64,000 bases of DNA from Streptomyces bathyalis (GCF_015910445.1 NZ_CP048882.1:186001-250000), one strand, 5' to 3'. Counted from the stretch's first letter, positions 27,370 to 35,727 are shown. The notes: generated by a model not told the origin, from the letters alone. Translations and numbers: made by a program.

Positions 27370-27385
27370 GTTCACCCGGGTGAAC
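27370..27385. promoter_or_regulatory. Perfect 16-bp palindrome upstream of paralogue 1
   Basis: GTTCACCCGGGTGAAC is fully self-complementary. Its right half with following bases (CGGGTGAACCGCTC) recurs with one mismatch at 31112-31125, ahead of paralogue 3. This suggests a shared regulator site for the family locus. Confidence 0.45.
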
Positions 27386-27526
27386 CGCTCGTCTTCGGAC
27401 CGTCCCAGCCCTTGGCAGGCAAGGTACACATGCAACCAAGACGCGTAAATCAGACACGCTGTCCCCCGTGCCGTCGATACGCAGACCGCACATGTGGGGG
27501 CTGCCGATGCGTGACGGTGGTGACCG

Positions 27527-28234
27527 CTACCGGGCGAAGTGGTTCTGCCATGTACGTCGGCAGTCCTGCAGGTGCTGCATCGCGCAGTCGAGGAGGTAGA
27601 TGCCGTTCTTGAACGGCTCGAATCCCACTGACTCCCACACCTTGGCGATCTTGGTTTGAGCCTTGGTGAACGCGGTCTCGTCGTCTCCGAACTCGCGGTC
27701 GGTCGGCGCTGGTTCGCATGCGACCGCGCAGCATCCGCTACTCAGGCGGCGAATTGCCTCGGCTGCGGCAAGTGCGCCGATGCCGAAGCCTCGCCACTCG
27801 GGGTTGATGTGGACCCGGTCCATGATGAGAAGGTCGCCGACCGACATCTCGATGACCTCCTCGAAGTCCTTCGACCAGTGCAGACCCGGGGTCATCGAGT
27901 AGGCGGAGTCGGTGCACATCGCGACGACCTTCTCGATGTCTCTGGAGTGGGAGTCGGCGGCCTCCCAAGCAGGGTCGGAGGTGTAGTCGCGAATGCGGAC
28001 GAAGCTCATGCTGCCGATAGGCGTGCCGCTCTCGTAGAAGTCGCATTCCTGCTCCTGCGAGCAGTTCGGACAGGACTCGTCCTCACCGTGGTACCGGGAG
28101 ATACCGACAGACCACGTCTCCAGAGTCTCCTCGAAGTCGAAGGGGACCGCCGGGTGTTCGAGGTTGTAGCGCAACATGATGTCGCTGCCACTGAAGGGGA
28201 GCTCGGAAACCGGTCGGCGCGGCGTGTACGTCAT
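27527..28234 (-). CDS. GNAT-family N-acetyltransferase-like protein with a Cys-rich insert
   Basis: Two in-frame ATG codons, 28264 and 28234, are possible; neither has a strong ribosome-binding site. The later one is given here (235 aa). The acetyl-CoA-binding motif A is visible as VHINPEWRGFGIGALAAAEAI in the C-terminal half, preceded by the strand VGDLLIMDRV. Near residue 50 a CPNCSQEQEC segment could bind a metal. A C-terminal stretch (KVWESVGFEPFKNGIYLLD) matches the usual last strands of GNAT enzymes. Substrate is unknown. It lies among the four unknown paralogues on the same strand as member 1, so a functional link is possible. Confidence 0.65.
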   Translation of the reverse strand: MTYTPRRPVSELPFSGSDIMLRYNLEHPAVPFDFEETLETWSVGISRYHGEDESCPNCSQEQECDFYESGTPIGSMSFVRIRDYTSDPAWEAADSHSRDIEKVVAMCTDSAYSMTPGLHWSKDFEEVIEMSVGDLLIMDRVHINPEWRGFGIGALAAAEAIRRLSSGCCAVACEPAPTDREFGDDETAFTKAQTKIAKVWESVGFEPFKNGIYLLDCAMQHLQDCRRTWQNHFAR

Positions 28235-28926
28235 CTCATCGACCCTAGCGATGGCCACTGACATCGGATGACCGCTTCGCAGGATCAGGCGATCCGCGGC
28301 CCTGTCATAGCAAGCCGGGCGTGAAGTCCTGCAACACTCACGCCTTCCCCGAAAGGGCAGTACGGCTGGGGGCGTTTGTGCTCTTGCCTTCCAAGTGGCC
28401 CACGGCGTAGATAAGTTCGTCGGGGTGACGGGCGATGCGCGCCATAGTCCAAGCGGTGCGAGCATCCATGCCCACCCCGCTCTCGGCCACGATACGGCGG
28501 GCACGCCAGGTAGTCCATGGAGCGAGAACCCAGCGGGCCAGGGAGAAGCGGACTCGGCGCGGCGGCGGCACAGCGTGCGGGTCAATGGGCGCTTGTCGCC
28601 GGCCCGGGACGGGGTGCGGGCGGGCCCGATGGGTTCGATGTCGTCTCGGCCACGCGGTGAGTGTTGCGGTCTGATGAGCCCTGGAGTGGCTGATGAGGTC
28701 TCGACACGCCAGGCATCACCCGCCCGTGGAATTGACAGGGACGTCCGGTGTGCGATGCACTACGCGGGCCTGGCCCCCACGAAGCGGCCAGCTCCGGGTA
28801 CCCCTGAACCGACCCTGGGCACCGTCGGACAACCTACTTCGAGTGAAATCTGAGAAGGACTCCTTTAATCCATGTCTTCACGCGCCTTCTGTGTGCCAGG
28901 TCGGGGCACCTCGAAAGGAGCGCGTG
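28235..28926. other. Intergenic stretch between GNAT gene and paralogue 2
   Basis: About 690 bases without a clear gene. A minus-strand frame at 28338-28571 (78 aa, with a helical ARTAWTMARIARHPDELIYAVGHL segment) could be a small protein but has no good start site. TTCGAGTGAAATC near 28840 resembles TTCAAGTGAATC near 30988, upstream of paralogue 3, and may be a shared promoter element. Confidence 0.3.
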
Positions 28927-30831
28927 ATGTCGATCGACGAGCACGTTGCAAGCTGCCGACAGCAGATGACAGGGGAGTCTCTGCGAAGGGTGCGACTCAG
29001 CGTCAAAGAACTCGCTGACTGGTCCGCCCTACTCCCCACCGCCGAAGGTACCCAGCCCCTGCTGGAGTCTCTATTCCTGAAGCAAGTCGGCACACCGTCA
29101 GCGCCGAACCGCTATCCCCTGGGGATCGAGCGAGTCGTTGCGGCGCCACGCCGGCTGGAAGTGCGCTTCGAGCAGCCCGAGTTGGTGCGCCCGGTTCTCC
29201 AGCTCCTGCCTTGGCGCGATCGTCGAAGGTCGCGGCACGGGATCGCCGACCTGTGGGCCACCGCGGTCGGTGGCAGCATCGAGATCGCCTTCGCCCGTCG
29301 GCCAACAGAGGGCGTCATCGCCGTCAGCTCCATCGACGGCACCGACCTCGGCCAAGTCCTTGCCGAGCACGAATCAAGCGTTGAAGAACGGCAATGCACT
29401 CCCCTGTGGTCGATCGACCCCAGCACCCTGCCGGAAGAGCCGCTTCGGGCTCCAGGCCGACGCCGAAAGCCGCGCCCCGCCACCGAGATCGATCACCACC
29501 GCTCTGCGGCGCACCTGGCCAGCGCGATCCTGCGCCGTATCCGGCTGTGGGATCGGCTCGGCGGCCATGCCCAGCTTCACATCACCCCAGAGGTGGCGGC
29601 TCACGGTCTCGACTGGCAGATCACCCGGGAACTTCACCCGAAAACCCCTGTACACGACGAGCGGTTGACCGCGGTCCTGCAAGAAACCGTGGTCGGTCTT
29701 GGCCTCGTCGCCAGTCCCGGCCATCAGTGCGGCGAGGACAGCTGCGTCGCAGAATTCACAGCGCCATCAGAACGTCTTGGCGGCTGGTCCAGCGTCCTTA
29801 GCGTCCACACCAGCAGGACACAGACCCCGGCGACCGCCATGCCGCGCAAGCCTCGCCATTTCACCGCGCTCGGGGAAGCTCAATTCCCGAGCCGCGCCAG
29901 CAAGAACAACGGCTCGGACACTTCAATGGTCGTTCCTGAACCACTGCCGCGATCCGCAGAAGCGACGCCCAGCAAGCGCGAACCACAGGGCCGTTGCACC
30001 CAGTTGCTCGCTCCCCGGTTCGGCATCAGCGAGTCGGATCTGCAGCGCATCGCTACACAGCTCGGTGCCGCCTGGGCCTTGCAAGGGTGCAGAGTCCTGG
30101 TGCTCACCTGCTCGTTCGGCCACCGCCGCACCAGGAAGCCGTTGCGCGGATACCCAGAGCCCGAATGGCCGTCCACGAAACGCCCAATCAACCCCGCACC
30201 GAAGGCATGGAACAAACTGCGCCTAGCCCCGGGAACAGGAGAACTCTTCGCCCACACCTCTCGCGAGTACCTCGACGAGAGGCCCGACCTACTGGCTGCG
30301 GCTCGGGCGGAGTTTGACTGGATCATCTTCGTCGATCGCAACAATCGCTACGGCACAGGACCATACGTTGAAGAACTCGCCGACAGTTACGTCGTTCTGG
30401 TCGACGACGCGGGATACGAGGACACCGTCGTGATCACCGAGGCCCATGGCGGCGTCGCCACGCCTCGCAGGGTCCCTGTCAGCGCTGCCGAATCCGCGAT
30501 GGCATGGCGTCACGCACATCTCACAGGCATTCCCTTCGACCGTATCCCTGTAGCAGGACTGGTGCTGCAGCCCGCGCGGCGCGCCGACACCCAGGCTCCA
30601 CGGAACTTCGTCGAGCGAACCGATGCAGAGCTCGAGCGGTACGGCACGCCTGTTCTCGCCCGCCTCCCCAGAGCACAGACCACGGGGCTTGCGGCCTCAT
30701 CGCGCACCGTCCTGGACGACGTCGATGACGAGTACCGGAACTCCTACCTTGCCGAGTGCCGCGCCATCCGTCGTGTCCTGACAGAAGCTCAGCCATGCAC
30801 AATCCCCCCGCTTGCGGACGAGTGGGCGTAA
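28927..30831 (+). CDS. Member 2 of the paralogue family, fused to a degenerate ParA/MinD-like domain (634 aa)
   Basis: ATG 28927 has AAAGGAG six bases upstream; the longer in-frame opening is rejected. Residues 1-~310 carry the family features: TGESLRRVRLSVKEL, YPLGIERVVAAPRRLEV, a HLASAILRRIRLW helix, then DWQITRELHPKTPVHDERL and a GLGL end. A Pro/Arg-rich linker follows. From ~residue 360 the fold resembles ParA/MinD/DTBS proteins: the helix after the P-loop position (IATQLGAAWALQGCRVLVLTCSF), FDWIIFVDRNNRYG, ADSYVVLVDD, IPVAGLVLQPAR and YGTPVLARLP. The P-loop position reads FGISESD instead of GKGGVGKT, so the catalytic lysine is absent and ATP hydrolysis is unlikely. This would be a pseudo-ATPase scaffold or sensor. 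Confidence 0.65.
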   Translation: MSIDEHVASCRQQMTGESLRRVRLSVKELADWSALLPTAEGTQPLLESLFLKQVGTPSAPNRYPLGIERVVAAPRRLEVRFEQPELVRPVLQLLPWRDRRRSRHGIADLWATAVGGSIEIAFARRPTEGVIAVSSIDGTDLGQVLAEHESSVEERQCTPLWSIDPSTLPEEPLRAPGRRRKPRPATEIDHHRSAAHLASAILRRIRLWDRLGGHAQLHITPEVAAHGLDWQITRELHPKTPVHDERLTAVLQETVVGLGLVASPGHQCGEDSCVAEFTAPSERLGGWSSVLSVHTSRTQTPATAMPRKPRHFTALGEAQFPSRASKNNGSDTSMVVPEPLPRSAEATPSKREPQGRCTQLLAPRFGISESDLQRIATQLGAAWALQGCRVLVLTCSFGHRRTRKPLRGYPEPEWPSTKRPINPAPKAWNKLRLAPGTGELFAHTSREYLDERPDLLAAARAEFDWIIFVDRNNRYGTGPYVEELADSYVVLVDDAGYEDTVVITEAHGGVATPRRVPVSAAESAMAWRHAHLTGIPFDRIPVAGLVLQPARRADTQAPRNFVERTDAELERYGTPVLARLPRAQTTGLAASSRTVLDDVDDEYRNSYLAECRAIRRVLTEAQPCTIPPLADEWA

Positions 30832-31199
30832 CCAATGCCTGGGCCCTGGACGCCGCTGAACACCGGGCTTGCCCCGGATCAGCGGCGCCCGAGCAGCTCC
30901 AGCCGGCACACCAAACCGATGGCTGCGGTGCCTGCTCTCTTGATGCGCCCCGACACCGGCGTCGCCAACAACAACTGGGATACACCCATTCAAGTGAATC
31001 CATACCTCGCGCAAGGTGAAGGCAGACTTGAACGGAGGCGCACGGTCTAACATGCAGCCGCGGCTTGACCACCGCTCCCCGGAGAGCTCTCGGCCCGCAA
31101 TTCTCCACGCTCGGGTGAACCGGTCAGTTGAGCGAATCCCGCGCGTCCCGCAATGGATCTCAAGTACGTGCGTCCTGGGCCGAGACGTGCAGGAGAGCC
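30832..31199. other. Intergenic stretch upstream of paralogue 3
   Basis: No gene recognised. It includes the half-palindrome CGGGTGAACCGGTC (31112-31125) shared with the region upstream of paralogue 1, and the TTCAAGTGAATC motif near 30988. Confidence 0.35.
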
Positions 31200-32225
31200 A
31201 TGAATGCACTCGCCCAAGATGTCGCCCTGCTCCGCCGGCTCTACACCGGTGAGAGCGTCCAGCAGGCCCGGAAAGCAATCAGGCAGCTACGCGAGGGCGC
31301 GGCACCCATCCCCGCCGCCACATCTCCGGCACAGCGCCACTTGGAGGCCCGCGTATTTCTCTGCCTCCTGGAGAACCGGCACCTCTACACGCGATACCCC
31401 CTTGGCATCACGGCAGTTCACCCAGAACCGGAAGGCATCGCCATCCACCTGGAGAGTGAGCAGCGCGCGACCGAAGTCCTCTTCAACCTTCTCCCGGCAC
31501 ACGCTCCCGGTCAAGAACTGCACGGTCTGGCTGGTCTCCGCATCACCCGGCGAGATCAGACAGCGATCGAACTGCGGGTGCTCGGCCAGCCCACACGGCT
31601 GCGCCTGCACGGGCTGCCGTCAAGACTCTGGCGCAGCGCCGAGACGGGCACGCTCGATAGGTGGGTTGACCCTGACACCATGCGGCTGTGCTGGCGCTCA
31701 TCTCCACGAGCCTGGACGCCGACGGAGTGTGAGCATCACGCCAGGTATGAAGACGACAGCGACTCCTACGTCCAGCTGCATCAGCGCGGATCCTGGCTGG
31801 GCAGCGGTCTTCTGCGCCGAGCAGCTCTGCTTCACACGGTGGCCAACACCTACCTCCTCGACGGCTACCGCGGGGACGCCGTCGCTGGGGCACGGCTGGT
31901 GATTCGGTCTTCACATGTCCGGGGCCACGGCCCCGGGCCGCACCACATCGTCTCCGCCCTCCTCGACCCCATCTGCGGCCTGCCGCTCCAGGTCGCGAGG
32001 TTTCGAGGCGACACCGACGAGCGCTACGGAAGCGACCAGCACTTCGTGCTGGAAGACCCTGACAAGACGAACCTGCTAGACCTCCGAGCCTCCATCGAAC
32101 AGCCACCCTCCAACCTCGGGCCCGAACTGTGGGACTCCATCATCCGGCGGCTCCCGAGCCAGGGCTTCACCAATGGAGCGGCCCCAGGTTCCCTCGTGGC
32201 ATTGTGCGGTCGCGCAGCGCCATAG
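31200..32225 (+). CDS. Member 3 of the four-paralogue unknown family (341 aa)
   Basis: ATG 31200 has AGGAG six bases upstream. Shared features in order: RLYTGESVQQARKAIRQL (residues ~11-30), YPLGITAVHPEPEGIAIHLES (~70-90), ELHGLAGLRITRRDQTAIELRV (~110-130), WLGSGLLRRAALLHTV (~205-220) and a final ALLDPICGLPL strand. Typical predicted structure alternates beta strands and short helices. No Walker, nuclease or protease motif is visible. Its nearest relative in the window is the protein at 32579, with which it shares the WL-x-SGLLRRAALL helix almost exactly. Function unknown. Confidence 0.7.
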   Translation: MNALAQDVALLRRLYTGESVQQARKAIRQLREGAAPIPAATSPAQRHLEARVFLCLLENRHLYTRYPLGITAVHPEPEGIAIHLESEQRATEVLFNLLPAHAPGQELHGLAGLRITRRDQTAIELRVLGQPTRLRLHGLPSRLWRSAETGTLDRWVDPDTMRLCWRSSPRAWTPTECEHHARYEDDSDSYVQLHQRGSWLGSGLLRRAALLHTVANTYLLDGYRGDAVAGARLVIRSSHVRGHGPGPHHIVSALLDPICGLPLQVARFRGDTDERYGSDQHFVLEDPDKTNLLDLRASIEQPPSNLGPELWDSIIRRLPSQGFTNGAAPGSLVALCGRAAP

Positions 32226-32578
32226 CCCATCCCCACCCCGAGGTGGGTGGCCTTCCTGATCACGAGGCCGACCACACATCGCGCCTTCTGGCGAGACCAA
32301 GGTGAGGAACACACAGCAAACCCCTGTGCCTCAACCAGCGGTCTCTTGGGCCGTCCGAGCGAAACACGGGCCTGGCGGCCCCCGATGGAGACAGCCGGGT
32401 CTTGATCCTGCATGCTGGGTCACGTGGCCAGCGAGGCCCGACCTGCGCGGCGTCCACCCGACGGGGCGCCGCGAGATAAGCCAACTCGGCTGGCGTCGCA
32501 GCTCACTTGCAGTTCATGGCTCGCGAAAGAAGCCGCACGTCCTGGGTCGGGACGGGGAGTTGCGGCGGAAACACTTTC
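32226..32578. other. Intergenic stretch between paralogues 3 and 4
   Basis: About 350 bases; no gene, repeat or strong hairpin recognised. An ATG at 32516 is in frame with paralogue 4 but has no ribosome-binding site. Confidence 0.35.
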
Positions 32579-33607
32579 GTGAAGACCACTCGCATCGAGC
32601 GACGCGCACAGAAGCTCCAGCTGGCCACCGGCATGGCGTGGACCACCGCCCTCGACCAAGTGCGGAAACTAGCGCCCACAGCTCCTCTGCTTCCCGAAGC
32701 GAACGCGGACCTGGCTCCCCTGGAGAGCGGCATTCTGAACCACCTGGCCTGGCCAAGTATTTCCACAAGGCATCCCTGGGGAATCCGCAAGGTCGACCCT
32801 CGCCCTGACAGCCTGGTGATCACGTTCGAGAACGAGGACATCAACCGGGAAGTCCCCGGAGAGTCCATGACACGGCACCTTGTTCGTGCCCTCCCCCGAT
32901 TCGACACCAGGACGGGTGAGCCGACAGGCATTCCGGGCGCACGCTTCACCATTGAGAACGGACATGTGGTGATTCGCCAGATCGACGCAGCAGGATCCGT
33001 CACTCTAGCGGGCTTCGACGTCGCAGAGTGGTTCACAGCATTGGACCTCCAAACCCGCGACGACGAATCCGCCGGTCTTACTCTGTCCCAGCACCAGAGC
33101 CCCCGCACATTGCACAGCAGCGAGAAATTGTGGTGGAACACGAGGGACGACGAATCTTCGTGGCTGGCTAGCGGCCTGCTGCGTCGCGCAGCGCTGCTTC
33201 GGACAATCGGAGTGCCCTTGAGCACAACAGCGTGGACCAACCCCGCGCAAGGGGCCGGCCGGGAATGGATCGTCGAGTACATCCATGAACCCCTGGTGCA
33301 GTTCCCTCTGCACCATGACGGGTTCGCGACTCTGCTCACCGACCCGGAGTGCGGGTTGCGGATCATCGAAACGGATTGGCACTGCGGGTGCCGTATGCCC
33401 CGTGAATACGGCTACGGGTGCCACTTCTACGCCCGCAGCGCGGACGGTTTGCCTGGCGAACTGCAGGTGCGCTTCACTCGCCGCCTCGGCAACAGGCTGT
33501 CCCGCTACAAGGCGGACAGCGCGGACTACGAAGCTCGACGGAAGCTGTATCGCCGAGTACCTGCCCAGCTGCTGGGCGGTCCCTCGGGTGCCCCGTCCAC
33601 TGCCTGA
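32579..33607 (+). CDS. Member 4 of the four-paralogue unknown family (342 aa)
   Basis: GTG 32579 is chosen over ATG 32516 because it aligns the N-terminus with the other members (QLATGMAWTTALDQVRKL against RLYTGESVQQARKAIRQL). Further shared blocks: HPWGIRKVDPRPDSLVITFEN, GIPGARFTIENGHVVI, SSWLASGLLRRAALLRTI and LLTDPECGLRIIE. Unlike member 3, it has an additional CGCRMPREYGYGCHF segment near residue 270, possibly metal-binding. A hairpin repeat (33639) follows its stop and may end the transcript. Function unknown. Confidence 0.7.
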   Translation: MKTTRIERRAQKLQLATGMAWTTALDQVRKLAPTAPLLPEANADLAPLESGILNHLAWPSISTRHPWGIRKVDPRPDSLVITFENEDINREVPGESMTRHLVRALPRFDTRTGEPTGIPGARFTIENGHVVIRQIDAAGSVTLAGFDVAEWFTALDLQTRDDESAGLTLSQHQSPRTLHSSEKLWWNTRDDESSWLASGLLRRAALLRTIGVPLSTTAWTNPAQGAGREWIVEYIHEPLVQFPLHHDGFATLLTDPECGLRIIETDWHCGCRMPREYGYGCHFYARSADGLPGELQVRFTRRLGNRLSRYKADSADYEARRKLYRRVPAQLLGGPSGAPSTA

Positions 33608-33638
33608 GTACGGACGAAATTCTCGGGGGCCGACCATA

Positions 33639-33718
33639 CATAGCAGCGGATCCCCCGTTAGCCAAACCGGGGATCCGCCGCATCATGGAAGTCCACCGCC
33701 ACCCTCTGCTCCTGCGTC
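33639..33718. repeat. Copy B of the ~80-bp dispersed hairpin element
   Basis: CATAGC (33639), GTTAGCCAAACCGGG (33657) and CATGGAA (33684) occur at the same spacing as in copy A at 4755. Here the arms GCGGATCCCC and GGGGATCCGC pair perfectly. The element follows the stop of paralogue 4 and lies ~1.2 kb from the tRNA-Arg scar. Confidence 0.55.
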
Positions 33719-33799
33719 GAAAGGCCGCCATCACCCCAGCCCACAACTCCACACACAAACGGGCGACTTCACTCGATCGAGGGCGAGCGCTGCGCCGGG

Positions 33800-34690
33800 C
33801 TATGACACGTCGTAGCTCAGGCGGAACAGGTCGCCGGCGCGTTCCAGGTCTCGCTCCGTTCGCAGCGCTACCTCGAGATTGCCCGTGCCGTGGTGGCCGC
33901 GCCCGGTCACATCCCGGGTGAAGTCCGGGATGAGGTCGACCTTCTTCGGGTTGGCTTTGAGGTAGACCAGCAGCTTGGTCTCCTGCGGAGGGCAGACGCA
34001 TGCGAAGTGCTGCGTTCTGCGGTAGGCCCGGTACGTCTGGTTCTCGATCCGCTTCACGTCGTCGCCCAGGCCGGCCAGGACCTCTCCTACGGCCTCCCGC
34101 AGCTCCGCCAGGGAACTAACGGCAGGGCGGCCCTGCCCTTCGCCGCTGGCACCGGGCGCGGCAGCGGCACGAGGCGGGGCCGCCTGCCTGCCGACGGACG
34201 CCACTGTCTCGAGGGCGAAGTGATCGCTGCCCAGGAAGCGGTAGCTGACCAGGTCGATGGAGTGCCTGTGCTCACGCACGGCGTGCACGTCGTATCGGCT
34301 GAAGCCCGCCGCGACGCAGATCAGCCTGGGCGCGCTCCACAGCACCTGGCCCGCCTCGGCCAATCCGAGACGGCCGGCGACCAGGGCTTCGAACTCGGCC
34401 TTGTGATCGACCAGCCAGGACAGGTAGTACAGGCCCTGGTTGATCACGCCGGCATCGACACCACGCTTGTACTCCACGACGACCGGAGCCCCGCTCTCAT
34501 CGAGCCCCAGGGTGTCGATCCGGCCGCCGTGAACAGGCCCGGTGCTGTACTCACTCGCCAGGAACCGCACCCCCAGCATGGTCTCCAGGTTGGCCCCCAC
34601 CAGCTGGTGCAACTCCCGCTCCCGCACCGCAAGGCGGGAGGAGACTTCCGCCACGCCATCGTTCACCGTGAACAGCTTCAGCCCCGTCAC
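33800..34690 (-). CDS. DUF91/DUF5655-type nuclease-like protein, 296 aa
   Basis: The frame starts with GTG 34690, whose ribosome-binding site (GAGGG) is very close, so the start may differ slightly. Residues ~25-110 resemble NucS/DUF91-type PD-(D/E)xK folds: GRIDTLGLDESGAPVVVEYKR supplies the Asp and the E-x-K pair. The C-terminal ~110 residues (VKRIENQTYRAYRRTQHFACVCP, then KLLVYLKANPKKVDLIPDFTRDV, then VALRTERDLERAGDLFRLSYDVS) match DUF5655, a domain often joined to nucleases. The linker is Ala/Pro-rich. The protein lies directly next to the tRNA-Arg scar, the usual place for cargo at the end of an integrative element. A role in defence or DNA processing is likely but unproven. Confidence 0.7.
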   Translation of the reverse strand: MTGLKLFTVNDGVAEVSSRLAVRERELHQLVGANLETMLGVRFLASEYSTGPVHGGRIDTLGLDESGAPVVVEYKRGVDAGVINQGLYYLSWLVDHKAEFEALVAGRLGLAEAGQVLWSAPRLICVAAGFSRYDVHAVREHRHSIDLVSYRFLGSDHFALETVASVGRQAAPPRAAAAPGASGEGQGRPAVSSLAELREAVGEVLAGLGDDVKRIENQTYRAYRRTQHFACVCPPQETKLLVYLKANPKKVDLIPDFTRDVTGRGHHGTGNLEVALRTERDLERAGDLFRLSYDVS

Positions 34691-34910
34691 CCCTCACAAT
34701 CCCGCCTCCGCGACCAGCGTCACGCAGACAGACATTGTTTCCGGGGCGCCGCTTGCCGGGCAAACTCCTTTGCGAAGAGGGCCTGACCCGAGGCCCCTTC
34801 AGTCCACGGAGCGTCAGGTCCGCTGCCGGAGCACGTGACGCATTTGTGACGCCATTGGCTCGACAGACCGTCAGAGAAGACGCTGACCTGCAACAACCGC
34901 TGGGACTCCA

Positions 34911-34952
34911 ACTGCCTCCGGAGCCGTGTGCGCAGGTTCGAATCCTGCCGGG
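34911..34952 (+). other. tRNA-Arg(CCG) 3' half, probable attachment-site scar
   Basis: The sequence folds as the 3' half of a tRNA: anticodon stem ACTGC/GCCGT (one mismatch), loop CTCCGGA with anticodon CCG (34918-34920), four-base variable loop, and a perfect T-arm GCAGG-TTCGAAT-CCTGC, then CGGG of the acceptor. No matching 5' half exists upstream. It corresponds to the att core left at the distal end of an element integrated in the 3' end of a tRNA-Arg gene. The element side is to the left. Confidence 0.6.
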
Positions 34953-35007
34953 TTACTTCACAGCAACCAGCGTGAACGCACCGCTGACCTGCATGTACAC
35001 ACACGAA

Positions 35008-35044
35008 AGAGGGCGGGAGTCAGTCCAGCTGACTCCCGCCCTCT
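35008..35044. terminator. Perfect 16-bp hairpin after the tRNA-Arg scar
   Basis: Arms AGAGGGCGGGAGTCAG and CTGACTCCCGCCCTCT enclose a five-base loop. It would end the ancestral tRNA transcript and also serve the converging LysE operon. Confidence 0.75.
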
Positions 35045-35127
35045 CTCGTTGCCTCTCACCGATCGCGCCCCATGCGCGCCCCACTCCGATCAGTCCTCGT
35101 CCCCCCGATAGCGCCCGGAGTGGTCCT

Positions 35128-35727
35128 TTACCCGGACCACATCGGGATGACCGAGACGAGCAGCAGCAGCGCAAGGATGGTGTTGAGCACCCGCCAGTGC
35201 CGGTCCGTCCGCAGTAGGCGGGCCAGCAGCAGGCCGGCTGTGCACCACAGCGTCAGCGAGAGAGCCGCTGCGAGACCGAAGACGACACCGAGCAGCACCG
35301 AAAGCCGCAACGGTCCGTTTGCTGCCGCAGCGAAGGATGCCGCCGCGCCGAGGGTCATGGTCCAGCCCTTGGGATTGAGCCACAGCAGTCCGATGCCGTC
35401 GAGGACGCCGTACGCCGCCGGTGCGTCGTCCGCGGAGGACGGCGTCCCGCTCCGGACTGTCCTCCAGGCCAGGTACACCAGATACGCCGTTCCGGCGATT
35501 GTCAGGATCAGCCGCAGCGAGGGTACGGCGAGGAGTACGCCGCCGAGTCCCGCTGCTGCCAGGGCCGCCAGTGTCGACAGCCCTATGGCCACTCCGGCGA
35601 TGAGTGGCACGGAGCGGCGGTAGCCGAACCGCGCTCCGGATGCCGTCGCCAGCGCCGTGGCGCCTCCGGGTGTCACGGTCGCCACCAGGGCGAACAGCAG
35701 CGGCGGGGCAATCGCATCAGCGTTCAC
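35128..35727 (-). CDS. LysE-family amino-acid exporter
   Basis: GTG 35727 overlaps the stop of the aminotransferase gene (GTGA). The 199-aa protein has about six hydrophobic segments and the family pattern near the N-terminus (TPGGATALATASGARFGYR). A GLLWLNPKGWTM segment follows in the middle, where LysE/RhtB proteins have a conserved Asn-Pro-Lys. Members export basic or neutral amino acids and related metabolites. Coupling to a PLP-dependent enzyme and a divergent LysR regulator suggests an export/degradation unit for one amino-acid-like compound. Confidence 0.8.
   Translation of the reverse strand: MNADAIAPPLLFALVATVTPGGATALATASGARFGYRRSVPLIAGVAIGLSTLAALAAAGLGGVLLAVPSLRLILTIAGTAYLVYLAWRTVRSGTPSSADDAPAAYGVLDGIGLLWLNPKGWTMTLGAAASFAAAANGPLRLSVLLGVVFGLAAALSLTLWCTAGLLLARLLRTDRHWRVLNTILALLLLVSVIPMWSG

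Noticed and set aside
28693..28926. Long N-terminal extension of paralogue 2
   Set aside because: It has no ribosome-binding site, is low-complexity, and does not match the other family members; ATG 28927 with AAAGGAG is better.
30832..31199. Small ORFs between paralogues 2 and 3
   Set aside because: No start with a ribosome-binding site and no protein-like composition.
34787..34956. A complete tRNA ending at the tRNA-Arg T-arm
   Set aside because: The only sequence able to pair with the acceptor end (TGACCCG at 34787) is ~165 bases away, too far for a tRNA; no D-arm is present.
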